Position numbers and translations under genes: made by a program. A DNA stretch of 64,000 nucleotides, from contig CAWEGO010000002.1 in the NCBI GenBank assembly GCA_963808725.1, positions 186,001 through 250,000 on the forward strand. The letters run 5' to 3'. The notes beneath the pieces were generated by a model. It did not search any database. It was not told where the DNA came from and saw only the letters and a list, made by a program, of their open reading frames with translations. Below, in pieces: positions 16,954 through 26,906 of this stretch (its first letter is position 1; every line of letters begins with the position of its first letter). Source of the DNA: JAHFUA01 sp963808725. Lineage in GTDB: Bacteria > Acidobacteriota > Terriglobia > Terriglobales > Acidobacteriaceae.

Positions 16954-18249
16954 TCAGTCCCCCAGAAACCGCGTGGAAAGTCCATGCATTGCCGGCCGCA
17001 GGGAAGGGTGGCGCCAGCGATCCAGCAGGCCAGCCGAGGCGCCGAGGGTCTGCCTGCGCTTCACCAATTCGAACCACCGCAGATAGTGACGAACGACGTT
17101 GGGCATTGTCATCCGCAACGCCGCCACGTAATTCTGCTCTGCCGCTCGACGCTGCTCCTCCGGGAACTCCAACAATGCAATTAATTGGCGGGCGAGATCG
17201 GCCGGGTCTCCGGTCTCGTAAAAACTGATCGCCATGTTTTCGTCCGCCGCCATGCTCCGGAAATCAGCGAGGTCGGCGGAGACGATGGGGACTCCGTATT
17301 CGCACGCCTGATGCGCCGGACCGCTGGATCCGGTCGCGGAACTATAGGGCAGAACCACAATGCTGGCGGTGCGGAAAAGCTCCGGCACCGCGTCCTCGGG
17401 CACATAGCCGCGAAACTCGATCCGCGGATTCCCCTTCTGCGATTCCCGTATCGATTCCCAGTAGCCGGGTTTGGTATGGTGATTGGCCCCCGCGACGATC
17501 AAGCGCGCGGTTGGGACGCGGCGCACCACCGTGGGAAAAGCTTCCATGAGCGTTTCCAGCCGCTTGTAAGTCCCCCAGTGGCCGATGGCCAGGATGCGAT
17601 GGTCAGGATTGCCGCGCTGCGCAAAATCGGGCGGGCTGGGACGCCGCGCGAAAGTGCCATGCGTACCCAAAAGAACGTTGTGAGCCGAGTATTTCGCCAT
17701 CAGGGTGCGCCGGTAACTGGGCAACAACACCGAAACTGAGTTGGCTTTGAGCAGCGTTCTGGTCGCAACATCGCTTCCCAGGCGGAACATCTTTTCTTGC
17801 CGAACCCCTGCGCCGGCAAAATCGACGTGCTCCAGGATATGGTGCAGCGTAACGTGCGTGTAGTATCCCATCGCACGCGTAAGGGCGGGGGCACAGAGCC
17901 CGGTGAAGGCGGCAACCGGATGTTCCTGGGTTGCGAAGGTGGAATAAACCAGGTTGAACCAGACTACATCCGGCCGCAACCTGCGCACGGTCCTGAGCAG
18001 ATTGATAGGGGTCCCCAGGCTGTTGGATTGCCAGCACCGTACCACGTGGAAACCGGGCAGCTCCTCTTGCCGGGTACGGCTGAGCGGTTGGCCAGTCTCG
18101 TCCGTGGCCCAGGCATAGTCGGTGAGCTGGTCGGCCAGAATGGTCAGATTCACCAGCGGATTGTGCTGCAGTTCACGCGCGATATGAAAGCCGTATTCAT
18201 TCAACTGCCGCCCGCTGGGAGGAAACGCCGTAACCAGACAGATGTTCAT
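16954..18249 (-). CDS. glycosyltransferase family 4 (GT-B)
   Basis: 431 residues, cytoplasmic. The N-terminal Rossmann half begins ICLVTAFPPSGRQLNEYG. The C-terminal nucleotide-sugar half has ILAIGHWGTYKRLETLMEAF, RLIVAGANHH, RIEFRGYVPEDAVPELF, and the acceptor/donor segment SSGPAHQACEYGVPIVSADLADF (the E of EYG is the E-x7-E type residue). It transfers a sugar from an NDP-sugar onto a growing glycan; substrate unknown. It begins 12 bases after the large TPR/beta-barrel gene and is thus co-transcribed with it, an arrangement reminiscent of PelB/PelF logic. Confidence 0.88.
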   Translation of the reverse strand: MNICLVTAFPPSGRQLNEYGFHIARELQHNPLVNLTILADQLTDYAWATDETGQPLSRTRQEELPGFHVVRCWQSNSLGTPINLLRTVRRLRPDVVWFNLVYSTFATQEHPVAAFTGLCAPALTRAMGYYTHVTLHHILEHVDFAGAGVRQEKMFRLGSDVATRTLLKANSVSVLLPSYRRTLMAKYSAHNVLLGTHGTFARRPSPPDFAQRGNPDHRILAIGHWGTYKRLETLMEAFPTVVRRVPTARLIVAGANHHTKPGYWESIRESQKGNPRIEFRGYVPEDAVPELFRTASIVVLPYSSATGSSGPAHQACEYGVPIVSADLADFRSMAADENMAISFYETGDPADLARQLIALLEFPEEQRRAAEQNYVAALRMTMPNVVRHYLRWFELVKRRQTLGASAGLLDRWRHPSLRPAMHGLSTRFLGD

Positions 18250-18261
18250 TGGGACCCGGCT

Positions 18262-21200
18262 CTAAAACAGGCTGATGCGAACGAACGGCCGGAGCTGCTC
18301 GCTGTGGCCGCCGGTGAAATTAAAGAAATCCTCCTGCTGCATGCCCGCGGCAAAACGTATGGGATAACGAACCGAGACACGCTGGCCGTCTTGGGTGAAC
18401 TGGCGCCCTACCGGCATCGCGTAAGAAACATTGAATCCACTCTGAACCGCGTCATAAGCATGAAATCCCATATTTCGAGAGTAGGCGGCCGACGCCTCCA
18501 CGGCCCAGTTGCGTGCGGGAGCGAACTCGATGCTACCGGCAGGACGAAACGCTTGTGCGATGCCGAACTGCGTCTCCTCGATCCGCCACGACCGCAAGTA
18601 TTCACCTATGGTGCGCACGCGAAACCGGGCAGAAATCTGCCGCTCGATTCCGGCGTAGGTGGAGGTGTAGTAAAACTCGCGGATCACAGGACGGAACTGT
18701 TCATCGCGCGCCCCCCAGCCGGTGACAAACGCGGTTTTGCCCCACGGCCTGCCCACCCGGAATTCAACATTGCCGACCAGGTCCCGAGAATGTTCATTAC
18801 TTTCCGTGAAGGGGCCGGCTTCCCGGATGGCATATCCTCGCACGGCAACCCAATTAAAGAATGAACTCGTGGACATATATAGGAATTGACGGAAGAGATT
18901 CTGATTCATGTCGATGGGATCCGCCGAATCTCGCCGGACCGTCCTCTGAATCCCCGGGCTGAAGGTAAACACATTGTTGCCCAGACGAAGCATCGGATTC
19001 ATCGCGATGTTAAAGGTATAGTCCGTGGTGTCCCGATTGACGATGGCATCGGCGCTGGGCAGCGAAATTTCGCCCCGAGCATTACGCACCTGAAAGAAGC
19101 CGCTGACATCGGGTACGCCATTGAAGTTCAGGTGATATGCCCCCGTCCACTGCGTCTCAATAGACGACCGAGGCAAGGGCAAAGCGCCCGCGGGGGCGCC
19201 CAACAACTGTGCGTCCAGCTTATAGACCGTCGTATCCTCGAAGATGGGAGCGACGGAAAAATCGGAGAGGAAGCTTACCGTGCGATTGATTCTCAAACCC
19301 TCGTCGCCTGCGGTGCGCAGCATTGCCTGCTCAGCGGTAAGATCCTCGCCCGCTGCGCTCGCGGCTTGAGCAAAGGCAGTCAGCGATTGCGCGCCGCGAT
19401 GCTCCTGTTGCAATAAGCTCGCCTTCGCCAGAAGATACTGGTAGCTCGGTTCGGAGTCGGCCTGGTTGTGACTGATCAACGCCAGTTGTCCCTCGGCCCT
19501 GGGCGTGTCTCCCAAAGCCAGGTAAGTATTCGCTAGACCGAGCCTCACCTCGCTTTCCGGAGCGCCAGCCGCCAGAGCACGCTGAAAATAAGTTTCCGCT
19601 AGTTGATAGTCATGCAGGCCGAGGAACAAGTCGGCCGCCTGTATCAACTGGTGGCCGGTTGGCGGCAGCGTGCGTCCCGATGCGGCTTCCATCAAAGCCA
19701 AGGCAATCTGATGCCGCGCCTCATCGTCCTCGCCTTTGTTCACCATGATCCGCGCCGCAGCCAGACGCACAGCAAAGCGGTCGCTATCCGGCGCCAGCAG
19801 CGCCCGTTCCAGCCGCTGCATGGCCGCAGCGCGTTCCCCGATCAGGCTCAGCGCCTCCGCAGTAGAAAGAAATACTGTGTCCGGTCCGGTGTTTTCCGCG
19901 AGCTGAACGTACTGCAGTGTCCGAGCTTGGTCGCCCAGTTGGGCATAGCACCGAGCGAACTGAGCATAGATCGCGCCGTTCTTGGGCGAGAGCTTGTCCG
20001 CCGATTGCAGTTCGCTGATCGCGTCATTGTACTGACGGAGGTCGTACAGCACCCCGGCGAGCGCCAGGTGCAGCTTGCCGTCGTTCGGCGCACTCTTCAA
20101 GGCCAGGCGATACTCGTCGACAGCTTGCTTCAGCATTCCCTCATCGCTGTAGGCCGTCCCCCGGATCAGATGTAAAGCCATGGAGTCACCCAGCCGCTGT
20201 TCCGCAAGCTTTGCTTGCTGCAAGGCCGCGCGCGGCCGGTGCAAATCGAGGCTGGCATACGCCAGCCCGAGGTGGGCCTCGCCATCGGTGGGATCGAGCT
20301 TGAGGGCGGCTTCGAAATCCGCGGCTGCAGTGGGCTGGCGGAGGTCATGCCGCACGAACCCGCGATTCACATACGCGGTCACTACCTTGGGATCGCGATC
20401 CAACGCGCGCGTGAACGCTGCTTGCGCTTGCTCAAGATCACCGGCGTGTTTGTAAACATATCCCGCCAAAAGCGGCAGGTCGGGCTCTTTGGGCAAACGG
20501 TCTTCGTAGCGTGACGTCAACTGCAACAATTCGTCATAGCGCTCCAGATGAAGCAGGTCGTACCCGAGGTAAATAACCACATCACGATCCATGGGAAGCT
20601 TCTTGATCGCTTCCTGTGCCACGTTTGCCGATTCCTGATACTTCCCCGTCCAGGTCAGGTATCGCTCTTTCTCTCTCAGTACCAGCGGCTCTTGCTGCAT
20701 TTCGTCCGTAGCGCGAGCCAACCACTGCGCGGCCACAGGAAACTGGTGGGCCTCGATCGCGGCATTCATGCCTCCAGCAACGATCAGGCCATTCTTGGGA
20801 GCGAGGCTGTATCCCTTTTGATATTCTGCTTGAGCCTTGGTGAACTCGCGGCGCGCGGTGTACATGTCCCCCAGGGCTAGATGGGGTACATACAGCTTCG
20901 GGTATGCCGCCGCGAGCCGGCGAAGGTATTTCTCCGCGTCCTGATCGCGCCCCATCTCCCGCGACTCCGATCCCAGTGAGGTGAGGGCCAGCCGGTTCAC
21001 AGGATCGATGGCAAGTACTTTCTTGTACGCGCTAATCGCTTCCTCGCCGTGACCCATTCTTGCCAGCACGTCGCCACTTAGTTGCAGGGCATTTGGATCC
21101 TTGGCATTCAATGCGAGGGCTTCGTTGACATCGGCAAGAGCGCTTTCAGTTTCTCCGGCATGCAGCTTGATGAGAGCCCGGAGGCGAAGATAATCCTCTC

Positions 21201-22431
21201 GGCCATATCCCTGAATGTCCAGATTGCCGATCTCGGATTGCGCAATCCGGAGTTGCTCCTGAGCGGCCGGCTCGGCGTGCAAGCGCTGATCAAGCTCCAC
21301 CAGATTCATGCGAAGCTGGATCCCATAGAGAGGTCCCTCCGGAGGAGCCTCCGGCAGCTTGCTCAGCGCGGCGGTGTATTCTTCGACAGCGTCCTGATCA
21401 CGCTCTTCGACTCGTGCCACCTCCCCACGAACCGCATGCAAGCGATAGTTGTCCGCATCCAGCGCCGCCGCGCGTTGGAGAAAATCTTTCGCGGCATCCG
21501 TCGCGCCGACGCTCACCTGCGCCTGGGCAGCCGAGAGCTGCAAATTCAAGTCCCGTGGAGCCGCCTCGGCAGCCCGCGCATACAGCTTGGCGGCTTCCTC
21601 TGGTTTGCCGGCCAGTTGATAGGTGTAAGCCAGTTCCGCTTTCATATCCGGACTGCCACCGCGAACCGCTTTCAGCGCGGCGATGGCGGCGGGATAGTTT
21701 CCTGTTTCCCGATAAAATCCGGCGAGAGACCGCAGAACCTCAGGGTTGTTAGGAGCGCTCCGCTTCGCCATCTCCAAATAGTGGCTCGCTTGCTCGAACT
21801 GTTTCAGGCGCTGATGGTCAAGCGCCAACAGCAGCTCCGAGCGAGCCTCAGGGCGGAGCTGCTCGGCCCGTTGCAGCGGAGCAAGCGCTTGTTGGTATTG
21901 TCCCGACTGCAGCAGGATCTCGCCCAGCAACAGCCAGTCGTCGGTGCGCCGCGGATCGGCCGCCAGTACGCGGGTCAGCAGACCCTGAGCCTCATCTCTT
22001 CGGCCCATGGTTTTATAAGTCTGGGCCAGGCCTGACAAACCCTCGAGAGAAGAAGGATTCAAGCGCAACGCGTGATTGTAGGCATCCACGGAGAGCTGCG
22101 ATTTGACGGCCAGCCGCGCCGCATATCCCAGCAGCAACCATAGCTGAGGCTCGTTTGGTGAGGACTGCGCCGCGCGCTGCGCATAGTCGACCGCGGCGGA
22201 GTAGTTGCGGTTTCGTATGGCCTCTTCGGCCGCATGTGCCAGGCGCGCGTTCTGAATGTTTGAGCCCCAGCCCAGCCCTTTTTCAGCCGATTGCGGCCGC
22301 GATTCCTGGGCTTGCGGCGGCTGGCTTGCATCCGACCCCACCTTGTACGTCTGGCCGTGACTCGAGCCGCACATTGCAAACGCGAGCACAGCCGAAGCCA
22401 ACAATGCCTTCAAATCAAGGTGGGAGTTCAA
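18262..22431 (-). CDS. giant TPR protein with C-terminal outer-membrane beta-barrel (PelB/BcsC-like exporter)
   Basis: 1389 residues. Signal peptide LKALLASAVLAFAMCGSSHGQ. Residues ~45-1040 are a near-continuous TPR superhelix (for example AVDYAQRAAQSSPNEPQLWL, DEYRLALKSAPNDGKLHLAL, QAAFTRALDRDPKVVTAYVN). The last ~330 residues alternate amphipathic strands (FNWVAVRGYAIREAGPF, FNVSYAMPVGRQFTQDGQRV) and end in FVRISLF, the terminal aromatic of outer-membrane beta-barrels. Known analogues (PelB, BcsC, AlgK+AlgE, PgaA) conduct exopolysaccharide across the periplasm and outer membrane. I infer the same for this locus. Sequence identity to any of these is not claimed. Divergent from the membrane-protein operon starting at 22562. 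Confidence 0.82.
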   Translation of the reverse strand: MNSHLDLKALLASAVLAFAMCGSSHGQTYKVGSDASQPPQAQESRPQSAEKGLGWGSNIQNARLAHAAEEAIRNRNYSAAVDYAQRAAQSSPNEPQLWLLLGYAARLAVKSQLSVDAYNHALRLNPSSLEGLSGLAQTYKTMGRRDEAQGLLTRVLAADPRRTDDWLLLGEILLQSGQYQQALAPLQRAEQLRPEARSELLLALDHQRLKQFEQASHYLEMAKRSAPNNPEVLRSLAGFYRETGNYPAAIAALKAVRGGSPDMKAELAYTYQLAGKPEEAAKLYARAAEAAPRDLNLQLSAAQAQVSVGATDAAKDFLQRAAALDADNYRLHAVRGEVARVEERDQDAVEEYTAALSKLPEAPPEGPLYGIQLRMNLVELDQRLHAEPAAQEQLRIAQSEIGNLDIQGYGREDYLRLRALIKLHAGETESALADVNEALALNAKDPNALQLSGDVLARMGHGEEAISAYKKVLAIDPVNRLALTSLGSESREMGRDQDAEKYLRRLAAAYPKLYVPHLALGDMYTARREFTKAQAEYQKGYSLAPKNGLIVAGGMNAAIEAHQFPVAAQWLARATDEMQQEPLVLREKERYLTWTGKYQESANVAQEAIKKLPMDRDVVIYLGYDLLHLERYDELLQLTSRYEDRLPKEPDLPLLAGYVYKHAGDLEQAQAAFTRALDRDPKVVTAYVNRGFVRHDLRQPTAAADFEAALKLDPTDGEAHLGLAYASLDLHRPRAALQQAKLAEQRLGDSMALHLIRGTAYSDEGMLKQAVDEYRLALKSAPNDGKLHLALAGVLYDLRQYNDAISELQSADKLSPKNGAIYAQFARCYAQLGDQARTLQYVQLAENTGPDTVFLSTAEALSLIGERAAAMQRLERALLAPDSDRFAVRLAAARIMVNKGEDDEARHQIALALMEAASGRTLPPTGHQLIQAADLFLGLHDYQLAETYFQRALAAGAPESEVRLGLANTYLALGDTPRAEGQLALISHNQADSEPSYQYLLAKASLLQQEHRGAQSLTAFAQAASAAGEDLTAEQAMLRTAGDEGLRINRTVSFLSDFSVAPIFEDTTVYKLDAQLLGAPAGALPLPRSSIETQWTGAYHLNFNGVPDVSGFFQVRNARGEISLPSADAIVNRDTTDYTFNIAMNPMLRLGNNVFTFSPGIQRTVRRDSADPIDMNQNLFRQFLYMSTSSFFNWVAVRGYAIREAGPFTESNEHSRDLVGNVEFRVGRPWGKTAFVTGWGARDEQFRPVIREFYYTSTYAGIERQISARFRVRTIGEYLRSWRIEETQFGIAQAFRPAGSIEFAPARNWAVEASAAYSRNMGFHAYDAVQSGFNVSYAMPVGRQFTQDGQRVSVRYPIRFAAGMQQEDFFNFTGGHSEQLRPFVRISLF

Positions 22432-22551
22432 GGCGCCTCCGCCAACCTTCTACTGGATTTGCGCCAGTTCGATTCGGAGCGTCCTCCGGAGGTTGGCTGG
22501 CCTGTTTCCCAAGCAACCCAGTCGGGCAACGCACAATCCAAGCTGCCGACC

Positions 22552-22556
22552 GGAGG
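22552..22556 (+). promoter_or_regulatory. ribosome binding site deciding a GTG start
   Basis: GGAGG five bases before GTG 22562; favoured over the upstream in-frame start at 22493, which has no site. Confidence 0.6.
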
Positions 22557-22561
22557 AAACT

Positions 22562-24313
22562 GTGCCAAGGCTTGAGCTTGTCGAACGCGCCGGGCGGCCC
22601 ATCCCCCTCGGCCTGATCTTCTTAGGGGCCTTCCTGATTCATGCGCCCCTCCTGCTCATGAAGCTTCCCCTCAAGTCCTACGACGCGAATTTCCACATTT
22701 TCTTTGCGTCACATTATGCCCACCACTGGTTTGACCCTTGGAACCCGAAGTGGTACGCCGGTTTTTCCCAAATGACATACCCGCCGCTTCCTCAGCAGTG
22801 GATCGCGCTGATTTCGCGCCTGATCGGCCTCGACATGGCGTACATGCTGGTGCAATTCATCGCCATTCTCTTGCTGGCGCTTGGGGTGTACCGCTTTGCC
22901 GAGTTGTGGGTTGACCGGCGCGCGGCCACGTATGCTGCTCTGGCCAGCGTGCTGCTGGGGTCGGAATCGTTCCTCATCTACTCCGCCGGCCAATTGTCGA
23001 CGACCTTTGCGGCGCCTCTCTACCTGAACGCTCTGCCCTACCTTTACGAGTGGATACGCTGGCGCAATTGGCGATCGCTCCTGAAGGGTTCAGCGTTGGC
23101 CGTGGCTGCGGCCGCGGCCCACCATGCCACGCTGCTGTTCGGATCGTTTCTGTTCGCAATTCCCGTACTTGCGCTGGCACTTATCGATGTCCGCGACAGC
23201 CGGCGGGCTGGTGTGGCTAGCTGCCTGGGCCGGACGTTCTTCGTGGTCGCGCTCGTCGGGGCAATGATCGCGGTGGTGCTGCTGCCGTTTTGGATCGCAC
23301 TTGTCAACTATCCAGTCACTCAAGTGCCCATTCCGCACCCCAGCCGCGCGAATTACATCTTGAGTCCTCAGTGGGGACTGAATTATTTCCTGGTGCCTTA
23401 CGGAGCCTTAATTCTGGCTCTGCCGTTCATCCTGTTGCGCGGTTCTTCCGTCCGTCGCTTGCGCCCGCTTCTGCTGGGTTTCTGGGTTGCTTTCCTGTTG
23501 GGGCTGGGGGGCACAACTCCTGTCGCCAGATTACTTCTCGGTCGCGCGTTTGAAGTGCTCACCATGGAGCGCTTCAGTTATTGGGCGACACTGCTTGCTC
23601 TGCCGTTCGTGGGATTGTTGGCCAAGGAACTCATCGACCGCTTCCAGTGGCGAGCCGTGACGGGCCTGACGGTGGCCGCGGGCTTGAGCTGCGCCGTGGC
23701 CGTGGCATGGGCGACTTACCGGCCGGCAGATGCCGAGGATTTCAAAGTGGACGCGGTGGCCGCCTGGCTGAATCGCGATGGCCATGACCAATACCGCTAC
23801 ATCACGCTGGGCTTTGGCAACAAGATTTCGCGACTGGCCATCCTGACCGACGCCAGCTCGGTCGATGGCGAATGGAACTCCGGCCGCATGTTGCCGGAGC
23901 TGACCGAACACGGCGCCGGTACCCTGACCAGTTCCAAGTATTTCGGCAAGTCCGGCTTGGACGCTCTGAGCGCCATGCTGCGGCACGCCGACCGTTACGG
24001 ACTGAAATGGGTGTTTCTCAAAGACCCTTACTACGAACCGCTGCTTGTGTTCGCGGGCTGGCGCAGGGTGGATGACCTGCAGGATCGCACCATCACAGTC
24101 TGGAGCAAGGACGATGTGCCTCCGGCTACACCCATAAGCTGGCTTCCCGAGCCTCCGCAGTGGCAAGGGGAACTGTGGGGCATCCTGCCCATTGGGAGTA
24201 GCCTCCTGGCCATGCTATTGGTCCTTATTCCGAATCGACGCTTGGCCGAGGACGGAGTTACCGACCGCTCCGCGCCGGATGAAGATCTCGCACTCGGGAG
24301 GCTGATCTCGTGA
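22562..24313 (+). CDS. multi-pass membrane protein, GT-C-like (6-pyruvoyl-tetrahydropterin-synthase-related membrane family)
   Basis: 583 residues with ~10-11 membrane helices over ~15-410 (LGLIFLGAFLIHAPLLLM, AYMLVQFIAILLLALGVYRF, FVVALVGAMIAVVLLPFWIAL), then a soluble C-terminal region and a last helix (GSSLLAMLLVLIP). The first loop carries KSYDANFHIFFASHYAHHW, an Asp-containing segment where GT-C enzymes place the catalytic acid. The family is annotated by a historical name unrelated to pterins. It likely transfers or polymerises a lipid-linked sugar in the glycan operon (inference). Coupled by GTGA to the next gene. Confidence 0.7.
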   Translation: MPRLELVERAGRPIPLGLIFLGAFLIHAPLLLMKLPLKSYDANFHIFFASHYAHHWFDPWNPKWYAGFSQMTYPPLPQQWIALISRLIGLDMAYMLVQFIAILLLALGVYRFAELWVDRRAATYAALASVLLGSESFLIYSAGQLSTTFAAPLYLNALPYLYEWIRWRNWRSLLKGSALAVAAAAAHHATLLFGSFLFAIPVLALALIDVRDSRRAGVASCLGRTFFVVALVGAMIAVVLLPFWIALVNYPVTQVPIPHPSRANYILSPQWGLNYFLVPYGALILALPFILLRGSSVRRLRPLLLGFWVAFLLGLGGTTPVARLLLGRAFEVLTMERFSYWATLLALPFVGLLAKELIDRFQWRAVTGLTVAAGLSCAVAVAWATYRPADAEDFKVDAVAAWLNRDGHDQYRYITLGFGNKISRLAILTDASSVDGEWNSGRMLPELTEHGAGTLTSSKYFGKSGLDALSAMLRHADRYGLKWVFLKDPYYEPLLVFAGWRRVDDLQDRTITVWSKDDVPPATPISWLPEPPQWQGELWGILPIGSSLLAMLLVLIPNRRLAEDGVTDRSAPDEDLALGRLIS

Positions 24314-25440
24314 AAAGCGGGCGTCTTCTGGCACTCCTGATTGTGGCCGCGACGGTGGTTCTCATCATCGCCGGCGTCGTGAGGCCGAATCGGTGGGACA
24401 CGTCGGTATCCAATGGCAAGTCCCGGCTGCTCGGCTCTTCCTCGTCGCCTCAGAACGCGCTGACCAACCTGCTGCAAGCTATCGGCCAGCGCGACTGGAA
24501 GGCGGCATACGCCAGCCTCGCCAACCAAGGAGAATTCTCCGAAGCGGAGTTCATGCACGACCTCACCGGAAACAATGACAGCCTTCGCGCCAACGCCACC
24601 CTTGACGGCTTCGAGGTCAAGCCACTCCGCATCTCTTCCGATGAAGCCAGGATTCGCGCCAACCTGCGCTGGTCGACCGTGCTGGGGACGTTCCAAGATA
24701 CCCGCGACCTGCGCGTGGTCAGGAGCGGCGACGGTTGGCAGGTGGCCTGGCCCATCGTCAAAGAAGCCAAGGTGCCTCCGCAAGTGATTCCGGTGAACTA
24801 CTTGCGCTGGGATGTGATCTACCGAGGACCCGAGGATGACTGGGGAGCACAGGATGTGGAGTCGCCCCACGTACGTATCGTGGCCATGCACCCTGTAGAC
24901 CGAGGTGGCGGGGTCGCCGTCATGGGCGAACTGCTGAACGAGGATATCGTCCCAGCCTTTGTGACTGTGAAAGCCGCTCTGCTGGCGAGCAACGGAACTG
25001 CGATCGCGGCCGAAGACAGCTTTGACAAAATTTCTCACGTGCTGCTGCCCAAGCAGGTTTCGCCTTTCCGCATTGATTTTCCTGACGTTCGACTATCGCA
25101 GGTGGATAGCGTCCGTATCCAACCTTCATCCACTTTGGTCCCGGCCTCGGCCGATCCGGTGGTCGAGATCGAATCCCAACGCCTGACGCCGCTCCCGGAG
25201 CCCTCGCTGACCGGCGAACTGGTCAATCAGAGCGGGCAGATAGTCAACGTAGCTCACGTCATCGGTACGTTTTATGACCGCAGCGGACAGATTGTCTGGG
25301 TCGCCGACCAGTATCCCGATCGCGCCTTGCTGCCGCAGACGCCGGTGCCGTTCTCGATCTCACTTCCGGCGGACCTGTCTCCAAAGGTTGGCAGCTTCCG
25401 CGCGGTGGTCAGCACCTATAGTGCGAGCCGGTTCCAATGA
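24310..25440 (+). CDS. membrane-anchored hypothetical protein
   Basis: 376 residues. An N-terminal anchor (LLALLIVAATVVLIIAGVV) is followed by a periplasmic NTF2-like module (~50-150; ALTNLLQAIGQRDWKAAYAS, RSGDGWQVAWPI) and two beta-rich modules (~190-370) of the FxxL/Ig-like kind that describe changes such as GELLNEDIVPAFVTVKAALL and NVAHVIGTFYDRSGQIVWVA. No catalytic motif. Starts GTGA over the upstream stop and ends ATGA into the next gene, so it is translated as part of a five-gene operon with glycosyl-transfer genes. Confidence 0.7.
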   Translation: MKSGRLLALLIVAATVVLIIAGVVRPNRWDTSVSNGKSRLLGSSSSPQNALTNLLQAIGQRDWKAAYASLANQGEFSEAEFMHDLTGNNDSLRANATLDGFEVKPLRISSDEARIRANLRWSTVLGTFQDTRDLRVVRSGDGWQVAWPIVKEAKVPPQVIPVNYLRWDVIYRGPEDDWGAQDVESPHVRIVAMHPVDRGGGVAVMGELLNEDIVPAFVTVKAALLASNGTAIAAEDSFDKISHVLLPKQVSPFRIDFPDVRLSQVDSVRIQPSSTLVPASADPVVEIESQRLTPLPEPSLTGELVNQSGQIVNVAHVIGTFYDRSGQIVWVADQYPDRALLPQTPVPFSISLPADLSPKVGSFRAVVSTYSASRFQ

Positions 25441-26312
25441 GATACGGAATCACATTCTTGAGCGGGTTGCTGGTATTGATTGCCCTCACTTCCTTTGCGC
25501 TGGCTCAAATGCCAGAGTTCCGCTTGCCCGAAAAGGTTGAAGCGGGAAGCGCTTTTGCCGCTTCCACTGCCGGGTCTGGCCCCGCGATCCTATACATCGT
25601 CGGCCCAGGAGGCGTAATCCGGCGCAACGTGCAATTGGGAGAGACGATCTCTTTCGGCGCCGACGATCTCCACAACGCCGGCCATTACCTGGCGTTCCTG
25701 GCTGCAGGATCGTTCCTCGATACCAAGCAGTTTGATGTCGTGGCCTCCCATCCCGCAGCCTTGAGCTTCTTTGCCAAGCCCTCGCGGCTCCCCGTGAACC
25801 AGAACGCAGGGATTAGCGGCGTCGCGTATGTCTTTGATGTCTTCCACAATCTTGTTCTCGATCCGCAGGAGGTGTCCTTTGTGCTCTCGGGGACGACGGG
25901 CTCTTCCGAATCGCGCACGGTAACCACCAGGAATGGCGTGGCCTGGATCAAGATGAATTCCGCTGCGAAAGCAGGCACCGCGCAGTTCCAGGCCAGTATT
26001 GGGAGCATTCGCGAGCGGCGAGTGGTTCAGCAAGTCGCGGGCGACCCCTGCTCGGTGAGGATGAGCGCTCGTGAATCCGGCCCGAGAATCTTGCTCGAAA
26101 CCGAACCCGTTCGCGACTGCAGCGGTAACCCTGTTCCCGATGGCACGGTTGTTAGCTTCACCGAAACCTATGGCGACGGCCAAGCGACCGTCGACGTGCC
26201 TCTCAAGCGCGGCATCGCGCGGACGGAGATGCCGGCTCACCGCGGCGCCGTCATTTCAGCTGCGATCGGGGTGGTGATGGGAAATGAGATTCGCTGGAGC
26301 GGGGGCCAATGA
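25437..26312 (+). CDS. exported beta-rich hypothetical protein
   Basis: 291 residues with a signal peptide (ITFLSGLLVLIALTSFALAQ). The mature part is built of Ig-like/invasin-like modules (LVLDPQEVSFVLSGTTG, NGVAWIKMNSAAKAGTAQF; then GNPVPDGTVVSFTETYGDGQ), a pattern seen in bacterial surface Ig-like domains. Two cysteines (GDPCSVR, VRDCSGN) could form a disulfide. Role unknown, presumably a periplasmic partner of its coupled neighbours. Confidence 0.68.
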   Translation: MRYGITFLSGLLVLIALTSFALAQMPEFRLPEKVEAGSAFAASTAGSGPAILYIVGPGGVIRRNVQLGETISFGADDLHNAGHYLAFLAAGSFLDTKQFDVVASHPAALSFFAKPSRLPVNQNAGISGVAYVFDVFHNLVLDPQEVSFVLSGTTGSSESRTVTTRNGVAWIKMNSAAKAGTAQFQASIGSIRERRVVQQVAGDPCSVRMSARESGPRILLETEPVRDCSGNPVPDGTVVSFTETYGDGQATVDVPLKRGIARTEMPAHRGAVISAAIGVVMGNEIRWSGGQ

Positions 26313-26815
26313 TGATGACGCTCAGGTCGGCTCCGACACTGCTGCTCATCCTGGTGGCGCTCCTGCTCCCGTGCCCGGCGCAGACAAAGCTGCCAGTCAC
26401 GTCCGGCGATTCAGCGGGACCGCGGGCACTGGAGGAGCAGACTCGCGCGTCCGTGGTTCGCGATTATCTACAGGCCTGGCAGAGCCTGCAAAAGGCACTT
26501 TCCGAAAATCAGCCTGACGTGCTTGCCGAGTACTTTGTCGGCATAGCGAAAGATGAACTCGCGGAGACCGTTCGCCAGCAACAGAGCCTCGGAATCCATT
26601 CCAGCTACCGCGACCAGACTCATGATCTTGAAATTGTGTTTTATTCGCCGGACGGGCTGTCAATTCAACTCTTGGACAAGGCTGCATACCGGTTGGAGAT
26701 TCAGGACCACGGGCGCGTCGTGGGTAGCCAGCAGGTGCGGTCGCGTTACGTCGCCGTGCTGACTCCGACCGAAACCAAGTGGAAGGTGCGCATTCTTCAG
26801 GCGGAGCCTCAATGA
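26309..26815 (+). CDS. exported NTF2-like hypothetical protein
   Basis: 168 residues, signal peptide (LLLILVALLLPCPAQ). The mature part (VVRDYLQAWQSLQKALSENQ; VFYSPDGLSIQLLDKAAYRL; SRYVAVLTPTETKWKVRILQ) has the helix then curved-sheet look of NTF2-like domains; no catalytic residues can be assigned. Coupled to the upstream gene by ATGA; 91 bases separate it from the GT2. Confidence 0.65.
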   Translation: MMMTLRSAPTLLLILVALLLPCPAQTKLPVTSGDSAGPRALEEQTRASVVRDYLQAWQSLQKALSENQPDVLAEYFVGIAKDELAETVRQQQSLGIHSSYRDQTHDLEIVFYSPDGLSIQLLDKAAYRLEIQDHGRVVGSQQVRSRYVAVLTPTETKWKVRILQAEPQ

Positions 26816-26906
26816 TGCCGGGGCATGGTATCGGCGCAAGGCCAGACTCGGCACCAGGCGGCAAGTTACAAGCGGGCCGAACAAAATGTATCCCAGGAGC
26901 AGTTGA